DNA from: Proteobacteria bacterium UBA981
GTDB taxonomy: Bacteria > Pseudomonadota > Gammaproteobacteria > Ga0077536
Assembly (NCBI GenBank): GCA_002292285.1
Contig: DBBP01000026.1
Coordinates: 1-64,000, forward strand
Reading direction: 5' to 3'
DNA: 64,000 bases
The notes under the pieces were generated by a model. That model saw only the letters and a list, made by a program, of their open reading frames with translations, did not search any database and was not told the DNA's origin. Below are positions 17,708 to 26,743 of the stretch, piece by piece; the first letter of the stretch is position 1; each line of letters opens with the position of its first letter. The position numbers and the translations under genes were made by a program.

Positions 17708-19690
17708 CTAGCCGGCAGTAGAAGATTGGCGGGCATCGGAGCGGCCGGCCGATACTGCTGCGCGCGCTCGTCGAAAGCGTTTGTCAGAAGCCGCGATCAC
17801 CCCGCCCAAAGCCATCATTAACGCGCCCAGCCAGAGTAACCGTACGAACGGTTTGACGCTGATGCGTACGCTCCAGGCGCCGTCTTCCAGTTGCTCACCC
17901 AGGGCAATATACAGGTCGCGGCTGAGCCTGGCGTCGATGCCGGCCTCTGTCATGGCCATGCCGCGCACACGATAGAAGCGTTTCTGCGCCGCCAGGGACG
18001 CGAGTGGTTCGCCGTCCTGTGCGACGCTGAAGCGTGCTTCAGTCGCATCGTAGTTCGGACCTGCAACTTTGCGCGCAGAAACGAATGTGAAGTCGTAGCC
18101 GTTAACGTGTGTCTGATCGCCGACGTTCATGCGCACATGTTTATCGGCGTCGTAAAGACTGACCATGGTGACCCCGATGACCGTGACGGCGAAACCGATG
18201 TGCGCGACACTTTGGCCGATGAACGAAGCGGGCAGCGTTATCAGCGCGAGCCACGCTTGCTGACGTGCACGGCAGCGCTGCACGATGGCGTTGACGGTAG
18301 CGCACACAACCCAGGCGGCAAGCATGAGTCCAAACATCGCCGTCGCTCTCCCGGCCGGTTCGACCATGGCGTAGGCGGCAAGCAGAATCACGACGGTGCC
18401 CAGCGCCGGAATCTTCAGCAGCGCCAGAACCCGTGCCATTCGATCACGCTTCCAGTGCACTGCCGGTCCAATCCCGAGTAGCAACAGCAGCGGACTCATC
18501 AGCGGAATAAATACGGCGTTGAAGTAGGGTGGGCCGACAGAGATTTTGCCACCGCCCAGCGCATCAAGAAGCAACGGGTAAAGCGTGCCGAGTAACACCG
18601 TGGCCGTGGCGACAGACAGCAGCACGCTATTGGCGAGTAGATAAGTCTCGCGCGAGGCCAGCTCGAAATCCGCGCCGCCCAGCGTGCGCGGTCCGCGCCA
18701 GGCGTACAGAGTCAGCGCACCGCCGATGACCAGGCCCAGAAAAATCAGGATGAAGACACCGCGCGCCGGGTCGGTCGCAAACGCGTGTACCGATGTGAGC
18801 ACGCCGGAACGGACCAGAAATGTGCCCAACAGACTCAAGCTGAACGCAGCGATGGCGAGCAGCACGGTCCAGCTTTTAAATACGTCGCGCTTCTCGGTCG
18901 CGGCCAGTGAGTGAATCAAGGCCGTGCCCGCCAGCCATGGCATAAATGACGCGTTCTCGACCGGGTCCCAAAACCACCAACCGCCCCAACCCAGTTCGTA
19001 GTAAGCCCACCAGCTGCCCAGCGCGATGCCGCAGGTCAGAAAGGACCAGGCCATGATGGTCCACGGTCGCGCCCAACGCGCCCAGGCGCTATCGAGATGC
19101 CCACCGATCAACCCGGCGATCGCGAAACTGAACGCGACGGAAAAGCCGACGTAGCCGATGTACAGCATGGGCGGGTGAATAATGAGGCCAGGATCCTGGA
19201 GCAGCGGATTGAGGTCGCTACCGTCCGCGGCCGCGGGCAGGTCGCGCAGGAATGGGTTGGAGGTGAATAGCATGAAGAGCAAAAAGCCAATGCTGATCAA
19301 GCCCATGACACTGAGCACACGGGCGATGAATGCCGGTGGCAGGCCGCGACTGAAGAAACTGACCGCAACCGTCCATAACGCCAGGATCACCACCCACAAG
19401 AGTAAGGAACCTTCGTGGGCGCCCCAGACTGCGGAAATTCGATACGCCAGCGGCAAAGCTGAATTGGAATTCGCCGCCACGTAGGTGACCGAGAAATCAT
19501 TGGCGATGAAACACCAGGCGAGCGCAATAAACGCCACTACGACAAACAGGCATTGAGCACGCGCAGCGGGACGCGCCAGCGCCATCCAGGTGAGGTTTCC
19601 GCTTGCTGCGCCAAGCATCGGCACCACGCTTTGTACGATGGCTAGCGCGAGTGCCAGTGCGAGCGCGAAATGGCCGATCTCAGGGATCAC
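17708..19690 (-). CDS. ccmF: Cytochrome c heme lyase subunit CcmF
   Basis: A 660-residue polytopic membrane protein that ligates heme from holo-CcmE to apocytochrome c. The tryptophan-rich WWD domain is clear: YYELGWGGWWFWDPVEN near 231-246. Conserved external histidine regions include WGAHEGSLLLW (89-99), IIHPPMLYIGYVG (170-182) and IHSLAATEKRD. About 14 membrane helices are predicted by eye, plus a large periplasmic segment near the C-terminus. The length is normal. It overlaps ccmE by four bases. Confidence 0.97.
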   Translation of the reverse strand: MIPEIGHFALALALALAIVQSVVPMLGAASGNLTWMALARPAARAQCLFVVVAFIALAWCFIANDFSVTYVAANSNSALPLAYRISAVWGAHEGSLLLWVVILALWTVAVSFFSRGLPPAFIARVLSVMGLISIGFLLFMLFTSNPFLRDLPAAADGSDLNPLLQDPGLIIHPPMLYIGYVGFSVAFSFAIAGLIGGHLDSAWARWARPWTIMAWSFLTCGIALGSWWAYYELGWGGWWFWDPVENASFMPWLAGTALIHSLAATEKRDVFKSWTVLLAIAAFSLSLLGTFLVRSGVLTSVHAFATDPARGVFILIFLGLVIGGALTLYAWRGPRTLGGADFELASRETYLLANSVLLSVATATVLLGTLYPLLLDALGGGKISVGPPYFNAVFIPLMSPLLLLLGIGPAVHWKRDRMARVLALLKIPALGTVVILLAAYAMVEPAGRATAMFGLMLAAWVVCATVNAIVQRCRARQQAWLALITLPASFIGQSVAHIGFAVTVIGVTMVSLYDADKHVRMNVGDQTHVNGYDFTFVSARKVAGPNYDATEARFSVAQDGEPLASLAAQKRFYRVRGMAMTEAGIDARLSRDLYIALGEQLEDGAWSVRISVKPFVRLLWLGALMMALGGVIAASDKRFRRARAAVSAGRSDARQSSTAG

Positions 19691-20133
19691 GGTGTGCGGT
19701 TGCTCTGTGGATTGGCGGCCTTCTCGAGGGCATCAGCGACTTCGGGCGGCATGTAGTTTTCGTCGTGTTTGGCGAGCACTTCGCTGGCCACAAACAGGCC
19801 TGTATCGTTGAACTGACCTTTGGCAACGATGCCCTGACCTTCGCGAAAGAGATCAGGAAGAATCCCGTCGTAATACACCATGCTTTCTTCGGCCATATCA
19901 GTCAGTGTGAACCACACGCCGAGACTTTGGGGCTGGCGCAGCACGCTGCCCTCGACCACCATGCCGCCAAGTCGAAACGGACGGTTGTCGGGCGCTTCGC
20001 CTCGCGCCACTTCGCTGGGGCTGTAGAAATACATCAGGTTTTTCTCAAATGCAGCCAGAATCAAGCCGGCCGCAACCGCGATCCCGGCGACCGTCAAAGC
20101 GATAATCAGTAAACGTTTACGACGGGGTGTCAT
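19687..20133 (-). CDS. ccmE: Heme chaperone CcmE
   Basis: A 148-residue membrane-anchored heme chaperone. I place the start at ATG 20133 (MTPRRKRLLIIALTVAG), because upstream residues in the frame overlap ccmD and are not family-like. It has an N-terminal anchor (8-27), an OB-fold body with YYSPSEV-like YFYSPSEV (36-43) and FRLGGMVVEGSV (53-64), and the covalent heme-binding histidine His123 in VLAKHDENYMPPE. Heme is loaded by CcmABCD and handed to CcmFHI. Confidence 0.96.
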   Translation of the reverse strand: MTPRRKRLLIIALTVAGIAVAAGLILAAFEKNLMYFYSPSEVARGEAPDNRPFRLGGMVVEGSVLRQPQSLGVWFTLTDMAEESMVYYDGILPDLFREGQGIVAKGQFNDTGLFVASEVLAKHDENYMPPEVADALEKAANPQSNRTP

Positions 20134-20290
20134 GTTTGGTCCTGGCGTTGATGGCACGTTGCAACTCGGCGATCTCACGTCGCTCTGTGCGTACGGGCAG
20201 GATGGCGTTTAATCCCAATACGACGACGGCAATCGCGTAGCTACTCCATACATAAATGGCGTAACCGCCCATGGCGAGAAACTCAGACAC
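20117..20290 (-). CDS. ccmD: Heme exporter protein CcmD
   Basis: A 57-residue protein found by translating the gap between ccmC and ccmE. It begins with GTG 20290 (MSEFLAMGGYAIYVWSSY), has one membrane helix (about residues 10-31) and a basic cytoplasmic tail with ERREIAELQ, the usual CcmD layout. CcmD stabilises the CcmABC-CcmE heme release complex. Its start overlaps the ccmC end by eight bases, and its end overlaps the ccmE start by 17 bases, so all three are coupled. Confidence 0.9.
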   Translation of the reverse strand: MSEFLAMGGYAIYVWSSYAIAVVVLGLNAILPVRTERREIAELQRAINARTKHDTPS

Positions 20291-21041
20291 TAGACGGGCT
20301 CCCGTGGTGAGTCGTGACGATTTCGCGCACCCAGTTCGTCTTGCGGTCGTAGCGGAGGATTTCGGTACGCATGCGGACCATCAGCGCACTGATATAAAAC
20401 GTCGTAAATCCGACCGACATGAGCAATAAGGGAATAAGCATATGTAGATGGATTGATGGTCGGTCGAATTTCGATACCGTCGGACCCTGATGAAGCGTAC
20501 TCCACCATTCCACTGAATAGTGGATGATCGGGATATTCACAACGCCGATTAGGGTCAGCACTGCCGCTGCCCGGGCGGCGACTCGGCGGTCTTCGATGGC
20601 ATTCTGCAGGGCCATAATGCCGAGGTAGAGAAACAACAAAATCAATTCTGAGGTCAGGCGTGCATCCCATACCCACCAGGTCCCCCACATCGGCTTGCCC
20701 CAGATTGAGCCGGTGACTAGCGCGAGGAAGGTAAACGACGCGCCGAGCGGTGCACTGCAACGTAACGCAATTTCTGCAACCTTCACTCGCCACACCAGGA
20801 TGCTGACGGCTGCGCCTGCCATCGACATGTACACAAATAGCGACATCCAGGCGCTAGGTACGTGGATGTAAATGATGCGAAAGCTATCGCCTTGTTGATA
20901 GTCGGTCGGTGCGAACCACAGACCGCCAACGACGCCAGCGCACATGAGCACGGCAGTAAGCGGCGCGAGCCACTGGCTGAGGCGCCGACTGAGACGATAG
21001 AAATGCATCAGCGACGCATACTTGTTCAGGAAATCGAACAT
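20283..21041 (-). CDS. ccmC: Heme exporter/heme-handling protein CcmC
   Basis: A 252-residue membrane protein with six helices that presents heme to CcmE. ATG 21041 overlaps the ccmB stop codon by one base (TAATG); the longer frame to 21080 is not needed. The WWD domain is MWGTWWVWDARLTSE (about 118-132). Heme-ligand histidines are in IYIHVPSAW (His60) and IIHYSVEWWSTLHQG. The size and helix pattern are normal. Confidence 0.96.
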   Translation of the reverse strand: MFDFLNKYASLMHFYRLSRRLSQWLAPLTAVLMCAGVVGGLWFAPTDYQQGDSFRIIYIHVPSAWMSLFVYMSMAGAAVSILVWRVKVAEIALRCSAPLGASFTFLALVTGSIWGKPMWGTWWVWDARLTSELILLFLYLGIMALQNAIEDRRVAARAAAVLTLIGVVNIPIIHYSVEWWSTLHQGPTVSKFDRPSIHLHMLIPLLLMSVGFTTFYISALMVRMRTEILRYDRKTNWVREIVTTHHGSPSSV

Positions 21042-21715
21042 TAACTCAATCGGATTCTGAGGGCGGTGGCGGTCGCCCACGGGGTTAAGGTCAACGCGAG
21101 CACGAGTAGGCCGGCCAGAAAGTACAGCTCAGCAGCCGCGGACAAACCGAGGGCGGCGTTGGCCGTGGCTGATGCACCGAATATCAGCAGCGGAATGTAC
21201 AACGGCAGGATCAACAATGCCACCAGCATGCCGCTGCCACGCAGACCGACAGTCAGCGCGCTAATCGATGTGCCCAATAGGCTCATGCAGCCAGAGCCGA
21301 GCGCGAGACTGGCCATTAATATGGCGAGAACACCCGGGTCAAGACCGAGACCGACAGCCAGCGGTAGCGTGAGTAATAACACCGGCACACCAGCCACGAG
21401 CCAATGAGCCAGGGCCTTGGCCAGTCCAACCAGTGCGAGCGGCGCGCCGGACAGGGCCATCAGTTCCAGACTGCCATCGGCGAAGTCGCTGCGAAACAGT
21501 CCTTCAACGGAAAAACTGGCGGCGAGCAGCGCCGCGACCCAAATGACACCCGGCGCGACGACGCTCAGTAGAGCAGTGTCGGGGCCCAGCGCGAATGGAA
21601 ACAGCATGACAGCGAGGACGAAAAAAATCAGCGGATGGCCGGCTTCCGACTGATTGCGCGCAGTTCTACGGAATTCGCGCCTGAGAACCGCGCAGACTAA
21701 CGCCTGCGGGCTCAT
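21041..21715 (-). CDS. ccmB: Heme exporter protein CcmB
   Basis: A 224-residue membrane subunit of the CcmAB ABC complex, which uses ATP to release holo-CcmE from CcmC. It has six hydrophobic segments and the CcmB-typical N-terminus with AVLRREFRRTARN and LIFFVLAVMLFPFALGP. VAPGVIWVAALLAASFSVEGLFRSDFADG-type residues (about 54-82) are the family core. It overlaps ccmA by four bases. Confidence 0.94.
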   Translation of the reverse strand: MSPQALVCAVLRREFRRTARNQSEAGHPLIFFVLAVMLFPFALGPDTALLSVVAPGVIWVAALLAASFSVEGLFRSDFADGSLELMALSGAPLALVGLAKALAHWLVAGVPVLLLTLPLAVGLGLDPGVLAILMASLALGSGCMSLLGTSISALTVGLRGSGMLVALLILPLYIPLLIFGASATANAALGLSAAAELYFLAGLLVLALTLTPWATATALRIRLS

Positions 21716-22347
21716 GTTGATTGCCGACCGAGATGAATCTGCGTGGCCTGATGGCGACCACCCCAGGGTTGGTGTGTGGCAATGAGCGCAATCCCACCGC
21801 GCTCCAGATGGTCGTCAATCAAATTCTCGACCAGCTTGCGGCTATCGGCGTCGAGTGCGGTGAAGGGTTCATCGAGCATCCACAAGGGGCAGTCAAACAA
21901 GGCCAGCCGAGCGAGCGCCGCACGTTGGCGCTGGCCTGCCGAGAGTTGTCTGACGGGTTGCTCGGCGAACGTTTGTGCCTCAAGTAAAGCGAGCGCCGCT
22001 GCTGGGCTGCGAACCTGCTGTTGGCGGCCGATTGCGGCAATGAATTCGAGGTTTTCCCGCACACTGAGTTCGGCACTTAAACCGCTCACGTGGCCGATGT
22101 AATTGAGCGAGGTCGCGTAATTGTCGAGCTTGTCTATCGATTGACGGCACCAGTGGATGCTGCCGCTGGCAGGCGTGACCAACCCTGCAAGTGCGCGCAG
22201 AGCGGTCGTTTTGCCAGCCCCATTTTCGCCGCCGAGCTGAATCAGACTGGGCCCTTGCGCGGTAAAGGTGAGCGCAGGCGATAGCACGAACTCGCCGCGC
22301 TCGAGGATCAGATTCGAGACATCGAGACGTGTCGAGGGGTATGTCAT
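21712..22347 (-). CDS. ccmA: Heme exporter ATP-binding protein CcmA
   Basis: A 211-residue ABC ATPase, first gene of the ccm operon. Walker A is GGENGAGKTT (39-48), the signature is QLSAGQRQRAALA (134-146), Walker B is LWMLDEPF (155-162), and the switch histidine is in IATHQP near 192. The short length and the NYIGHVSGL segment are typical for CcmA. It partners with CcmB. No obvious promoter boxes could be assigned in the 216 bp between it and the upstream minus-strand gene, so co-transcription with that gene is possible. Confidence 0.96.
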   Translation of the reverse strand: MTYPSTRLDVSNLILERGEFVLSPALTFTAQGPSLIQLGGENGAGKTTALRALAGLVTPASGSIHWCRQSIDKLDNYATSLNYIGHVSGLSAELSVRENLEFIAAIGRQQQVRSPAAALALLEAQTFAEQPVRQLSAGQRQRAALARLALFDCPLWMLDEPFTALDADSRKLVENLIDDHLERGGIALIATHQPWGGRHQATQIHLGRQST

Positions 22348-22563
22348 GGCGCGACAACCGCAGGCATCAAAGCGGCCGGTTAGGAATTGAGTAAGTGTTT
22401 TGGCTCACGGCTAAAGTGAGGTGCCTCCGGCGCCGGAAAAACTAGCGGCCCGAACTCCAATTGCAGTGCAGGACCGGTGCCCGTGATTGTTTGTTGGTTG
22501 TCTTGCAGCGCAGAGGGAATCGGGCAATGAGGTGGAAGTAACGGTCTGAATAGCAACTCCGAA

Positions 22564-22959
22564 TCAGAATTTGCCACCAAGCAGACCAGCCCCACCCGGT
22601 GCCGGGCCCTGACCCTGGCCTGGGACCACGATTCGCGAAGCTTCCTCTCGAGCCATTTCCCGAGCTCTTTCGTTGAGCTTCTCAATCGCGCCCTTGATGC
22701 CTTCCGGGAACAATTCACAGGCACCCTCAAGAGTTTCTGCGTCAAGCGGAAACTGGACCGGAATCGGTCCCATTTGAGTCATTAAGGTGGTGTCGCCGAT
22801 GAAGCGTCGCGAACGTGAGGGATCCTCGCTGCCATCAATCTTCACCGGGATGAGCTGGCGAATCGTAGCGGCCTGCAAGTCGGTGATTGACTCTTCGCGA
22901 TACAAATTTTCGACATCAACCGACATCGATTCAACACTCCCCAAATCGGCCTCAGCCAT
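22564..22959 (-). CDS. Conserved protein of unknown function with glycine-rich tail
   Basis: A 131-residue cytoplasmic protein from ATG 22959, preceded by AGGAGAGG. The pattern ENLYREESITDLQAATIRQL followed by a middle domain with FIGDTTLMTQMGPIPV, a helix rich in Glu and Arg, and a glycine/proline-rich end (VVPGQGQGPAPGGAG) resembles a conserved hypothetical family I have seen in gammaproteobacteria. I know of no established function. It lies upstream of ccmA in the same orientation and diverges from the sugar-nucleotide operon. Confidence 0.7.
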   Translation of the reverse strand: MAEADLGSVESMSVDVENLYREESITDLQAATIRQLIPVKIDGSEDPSRSRRFIGDTTLMTQMGPIPVQFPLDAETLEGACELFPEGIKGAIEKLNERAREMAREEASRIVVPGQGQGPAPGGAGLLGGKF

Positions 22960-23094
22960 TCATCCTCTCCTGCAGCAAAAGTTCGGCGCATGGTACCAGA
23001 TCTGTGCGCTAGTCGTTCCTAAAGTACTAATTTTTAACACCGATACTGAACGGAATGTGTAAAATGGCGCGACTTCAAAATGACTCAATCCTGC

Positions 23095-24105
23095 ATGAAA
23101 ATCCTGGTCACCGGTGCTGCCGGATTTATCGGTTCGTGCCTCAGTGAAAAATTACTTGCGCGTGGTGATGAGATTATCGGTGTCGATAACCTCAATGATT
23201 ACTACGACGTTTCGCTCAAGATGGCGCGGCTGGCCCGCATCGAAACGCATCCTGCATTTACCTTCTACAAGCTCGACATCGCTGATCGGGCCGGTATGGA
23301 AGAATTATTTCGCAGTGAGCGTCCGCAGCGTGTCGTGCATCTGGCCGCGCAGGCAGGCGTGCGCTACTCACTTGAGAATCCGCACGCTTATATTGAGGCG
23401 AATATCGTTGGTACGACCAACATTCTTGAAGGCTGCCGCCACAATGAGATTGAACATCTTGTTTATGCGTCTTCGAGCTCGGTGTACGGGGCCAGCACCA
23501 ATATGCCGTTCTCCGTTCACGACAATATCGATCACCCGGTCTCGCTTTACGCCGCGACGAAAAAAGCTAATGAATTGATGGCGCACACTTATAGTCATCT
23601 GTACGGGCTACCGACCACCGGGCTGCGTTTTTTTACAGTTTACGGCCCATGGGGCCGGCCTGATATGTCGCTGTTCCTGTTCACGCGCAAGATTCTCGCC
23701 GGCGAACCTATTGATGTGTTCAATTTTGGCAACCATCGCCGCGATTTTACTTACGTCGACGACATCGTCAGCGGCATCATCGGCAGCCTGGATTCAGTGG
23801 CAGCACCAAATCCTGACTGGGATAGCGACAAGCCGGATCCGGCGACATCGAAAGCACCTTACCGAATTTACAATATCGGGAATAATTCGCCGGTGGAGTT
23901 GATGGATTTTATTGGTGCCCTGGAAGATTGTCTGGGCATAAAAGCGATCAAGAACATGCTGCCACTGCAACCGGGTGACGTTCCTGACACCTATGCTGAC
24001 GTAACGGCTTTAGTCGAAGATGTCGGCTATCGACCGGCCACGCCGATCCGCCAGGGAATAGAAAATTTCGTTTCCTGGTACAAGGAGTACTACGACATCA
24101 AATGA
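23095..24105 (+). CDS. UDP-glucuronate 4-epimerase (NAD-dependent SDR)
   Basis: A roughly 336-residue extended SDR enzyme, probably interconverting UDP-glucuronate and UDP-galacturonate. It has NAD-binding GAAGFIGS, the VDNLNDYYDVSLK segment characteristic of uronate 4-epimerases, QAGVRYSLENPHAYIEAN, catalytic Tyr and Lys in LYAATKKANE, and RFFTVYGPWGRPDM. The start is MKILVTGAAG at 23095; an in-frame ATG at 23080 is possible. Its stop overlaps the next gene's start by four bases. Together with the two dehydrogenases downstream it supplies acidic sugar nucleotides to the polysaccharide locus. Confidence 0.92.
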   Translation: MKILVTGAAGFIGSCLSEKLLARGDEIIGVDNLNDYYDVSLKMARLARIETHPAFTFYKLDIADRAGMEELFRSERPQRVVHLAAQAGVRYSLENPHAYIEANIVGTTNILEGCRHNEIEHLVYASSSSVYGASTNMPFSVHDNIDHPVSLYAATKKANELMAHTYSHLYGLPTTGLRFFTVYGPWGRPDMSLFLFTRKILAGEPIDVFNFGNHRRDFTYVDDIVSGIIGSLDSVAAPNPDWDSDKPDPATSKAPYRIYNIGNNSPVELMDFIGALEDCLGIKAIKNMLPLQPGDVPDTYADVTALVEDVGYRPATPIRQGIENFVSWYKEYYDIK

Positions 24106-25391
24106 CTTCGCATAACAGAAAGATTTCCGTGGTTGGGCTCGGCTATGTTGGCCTGCCGGTAGCTGTTGCATTTGGGAAAACCGCGCGCGCGATTGGATTC
24201 GACGTCAATACCACACGGATTGACGAGCTCAAAAACGGGCACGACGGCACGCTTGAAGTGACCAGCGACGAACTGCGTGGCAGCGATATCCTGTTTACTG
24301 CAGATGCCGCGGATCTTCGCGGTGCCGATTTCCATATCGTCGCAGTGCCAACACCGATCGACCAAGCCAAGCGTCCCGACCTGACCCCGGTACTGCGCGC
24401 GTCGGAAACACTCGGGGCGCAACTCAAAGCAGGCGATATCGTGGTCTACGAGTCGACAGTGTATCCGGGGGCCACCGAGGAAGATTGCGTACCCGTGTTG
24501 GAGCGTGTTTCCGGCTTGAAATGCGGCAAGGATTTTTTCGTCGGTTATTCACCCGAACGGATCAATCCCGGTGACAAGGAACATACGTTTACGAAAATCA
24601 CCAAGGTAGTCGCGGGCCAGAATGCCGAAATTCTCGATATCGTCGCCAACGTTTATGCCAGCGTCGTGACGGCCGGCGTACACCGAGCTGCGACAATCAA
24701 GGTCGCCGAAGCGGCCAAGGTAATCGAGAACACCCAACGCGATCTGAATATTTCGCTGATGAACGAACTGGCGCTGATTTTCGATCGCATGGATATCGAC
24801 ACCCGCGATGTGCTGGCCGCGGCGGGTACTAAATGGAATTTCCTGAAATTCGATCCGGGCCTGGTCGGCGGACATTGCATTGGTGTCGACCCGTACTATC
24901 TGACCCACAAAGCAGCGATCCTCGGTTACATTCCGCAAGTCATCCTGGCTGGGCGCAGCATTAATGACGACATGGGGCGCTATGTCGCACAGCGGGCGAT
25001 TCGTGAATTGATTGCCGCAGGTGGCGTGGTCAAGGGCGGTGTGGTCACGATACTGGGCTTCACCTTTAAGGAAGATGTCCCTGATTTGCGCAATACCCGC
25101 GTCATCGACATTGTCGAGGAACTGCGCAGTTACGACATTGAAGTGCAGATCCATGACCCATATGCGAGCTCTGATGAGGCTCATGAGGAGTATGGCGTCA
25201 GACTGCTACCGAGCGAGCAACTCAAACCCGCCCAAGTCGTGATCCTGGCCGTTCCCCATCGTGAATATCTGGATGGTGGCTGGCCGATGGTCACCGCCGC
25301 ACTCGGCGGTGGCAAAGGCGCAGTGCTGGACGTAAAAGGTCGTATGGACCGAAATTCTATTCCTGACGGCGTTTCGCTGTGGAGGCTATAA
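24102..25391 (+). CDS. Nucleotide-sugar 6-dehydrogenase, TviB/WbpA/WbpO type
   Basis: A 429-residue NAD-dependent UDP-sugar 6-dehydrogenase. The Rossmann motif is VVGLGYVGLPVA (10-21). VPTPID (82-87), STVYPGATEE and YSPERINPGDKEH (149-161) are hallmarks of the VipA/TviB branch, which oxidises UDP-GlcNAc or UDP-GalNAc to the uronic acid. The catalytic cysteine is Cys259 in GLVGGHCIGVDPYYL. With WbpB/E, WbpD and WbpI homologues a few kilobases downstream it likely makes UDP-GlcNAcA as the first step of a diacetamido-uronate pathway. It overlaps the epimerase by four bases. Confidence 0.92.
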   Translation: MTSHNRKISVVGLGYVGLPVAVAFGKTARAIGFDVNTTRIDELKNGHDGTLEVTSDELRGSDILFTADAADLRGADFHIVAVPTPIDQAKRPDLTPVLRASETLGAQLKAGDIVVYESTVYPGATEEDCVPVLERVSGLKCGKDFFVGYSPERINPGDKEHTFTKITKVVAGQNAEILDIVANVYASVVTAGVHRAATIKVAEAAKVIENTQRDLNISLMNELALIFDRMDIDTRDVLAAAGTKWNFLKFDPGLVGGHCIGVDPYYLTHKAAILGYIPQVILAGRSINDDMGRYVAQRAIRELIAAGGVVKGGVVTILGFTFKEDVPDLRNTRVIDIVEELRSYDIEVQIHDPYASSDEAHEEYGVRLLPSEQLKPAQVVILAVPHREYLDGGWPMVTAALGGGKGAVLDVKGRMDRNSIPDGVSLWRL

Positions 25392-25395
25392 ACTC

Positions 25396-26700
25396 GTGAA
25401 TGTTGTCATGATTGGTACCGGCTACGTCGGTTTGGTGTCTGGAACCTGTTTCGCGGAATTCGGCGCCAATGTCGTTTGCGTCGACGTCGACAAGAACAAA
25501 ATCGCTCGCCTGAACAGCGGTGAGGTACCGATCTACGAACCGGGTCTTGAGCGGCTGGTGAACAACAACGTCGCTGCCGGGCGCCTTAAGTTCACCGATG
25601 AAATCGCCGACGCCGTTGGCGCCGCTGATCTGATTTTCATTGCGGTCGGCACGCCAAGCCGTCGCGGCGAAGGCTTTGCCGATCTTACTTACGTGTACGA
25701 AGCAGCTAAGCAACTTGCGGTGCATTTACAGGGTTACACGGTGATTGTCGATAAATCGACTGTTCCCGTTGGCACCGCCCGGAACGTGGCGCGGATCATC
25801 AACGAGACCAATCCGCAGGCAGACTTCGACGTGGCCTCCAACCCGGAGTTTTTGCGTGAAGGCGCTGCGATATCTGATTTCATGCGCCCGGACAGAGTCG
25901 TCGTAGGCGTGGAAAGCGAACGTGCCGAAGCGCTGTTGCGCGAGCTGTATCGTCCGCTGAATTTGCGCGAAACGCCGATTCTGATTACCAACCTGGAAAG
26001 TGCCGAACTCATCAAGTACGCGGCGAATGCGTTTCTTGCCACCAAGATCAGTTTCATCAATGAGATCTCGACGCTTAGCGAGGCGGTCGGCGCGGACGTG
26101 CATGCGGTCGCCAAGGGCATGGGCATGGACGGTCGCATCGGTTCAAAATTTCTGCACCCGGGCCCCGGCTACGGCGGCTCATGTTTTCCCAAGGACACTC
26201 AAGCATTGGTCCGCATCGCGCAGGAGCATGGGGTTGGTAGCCGCATCGTTGAGGCTGTCATCGAAGTTAATGCAGCTCAGAAGGCGCGCATGATCAAAAA
26301 GATTCGTGGTGCCCTGGGGAATGACGAGGCAGGCAAAGTCATAGGCGTGCTCGGTCTTACGTTTAAACCCGAAACCGACGACATGCGCGATTCACCTGCG
26401 TTGTCGATATTGCCGCCCATGATCGAGAAGGGCGCCATTGTGCGCGCGCATGATCCGCAGGGCATGCATGAGGCGCGCAACATGCTGCCGTCTGAAGTCC
26501 AGTATTGCGACGATCTCTATGCGGTCAGCGAGGGCGCTGATGTGGTGGTCGTACTAACTGAATGGAATGCCTATCGCGGTCTTGATTTGGTCCGCATTAA
26601 GAATGCGATGCGCGGCAATGCTTTCGTTGACTTGCGCAACATCTATGAAAGAGCCACCGTTGAGGCGCTCGGATTCGAGTATTACTGCGTCGGCCGATAA
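25396..26700 (+). CDS. ugd: UDP-glucose 6-dehydrogenase
   Basis: A 434-residue UDP-glucose dehydrogenase giving UDP-glucuronate. It has the Rossmann GTGYVGLVSGTCFAE (7-21), VGTPSRRGEGFADL (85-98), STVPVGT (121-127), SNPEFLREG (148-156), and the catalytic cysteine Cys263 in GYGGSCFPKDT. It differs clearly from the TviB-type enzyme just upstream, so the pair oxidises two different substrates. GTG 25396 lies four bases after the previous stop. The UDP-glucuronate made here is the substrate for the 4-epimerase at 23095. Confidence 0.94.
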   Translation: MNVVMIGTGYVGLVSGTCFAEFGANVVCVDVDKNKIARLNSGEVPIYEPGLERLVNNNVAAGRLKFTDEIADAVGAADLIFIAVGTPSRRGEGFADLTYVYEAAKQLAVHLQGYTVIVDKSTVPVGTARNVARIINETNPQADFDVASNPEFLREGAAISDFMRPDRVVVGVESERAEALLRELYRPLNLRETPILITNLESAELIKYAANAFLATKISFINEISTLSEAVGADVHAVAKGMGMDGRIGSKFLHPGPGYGGSCFPKDTQALVRIAQEHGVGSRIVEAVIEVNAAQKARMIKKIRGALGNDEAGKVIGVLGLTFKPETDDMRDSPALSILPPMIEKGAIVRAHDPQGMHEARNMLPSEVQYCDDLYAVSEGADVVVVLTEWNAYRGLDLVRIKNAMRGNAFVDLRNIYERATVEALGFEYYCVGR

Positions 26701-26717
26701 CGGCCGCTTGCTGACCA

Positions 26718-26732
26718 CCCGAACGGTTCGGG
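26718..26732. other. Short hairpin between ugd and the MBOAT gene
   Basis: CCCGA (26718-26722) and TCGGG (26728-26732) form a small stem with a 5-nt loop, in the 43-bp gap before the GTG start of the acyltransferase. It may modulate transcript processing; no T-run follows. Confidence 0.25.
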
Positions 26733-26743
26733 CTGACACCTGA

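Noticed and set aside
22380..22745. Minus-strand ORF overlapping the conserved glycine-tailed gene
   Set aside because: It is a shadow of the real gene in another frame.
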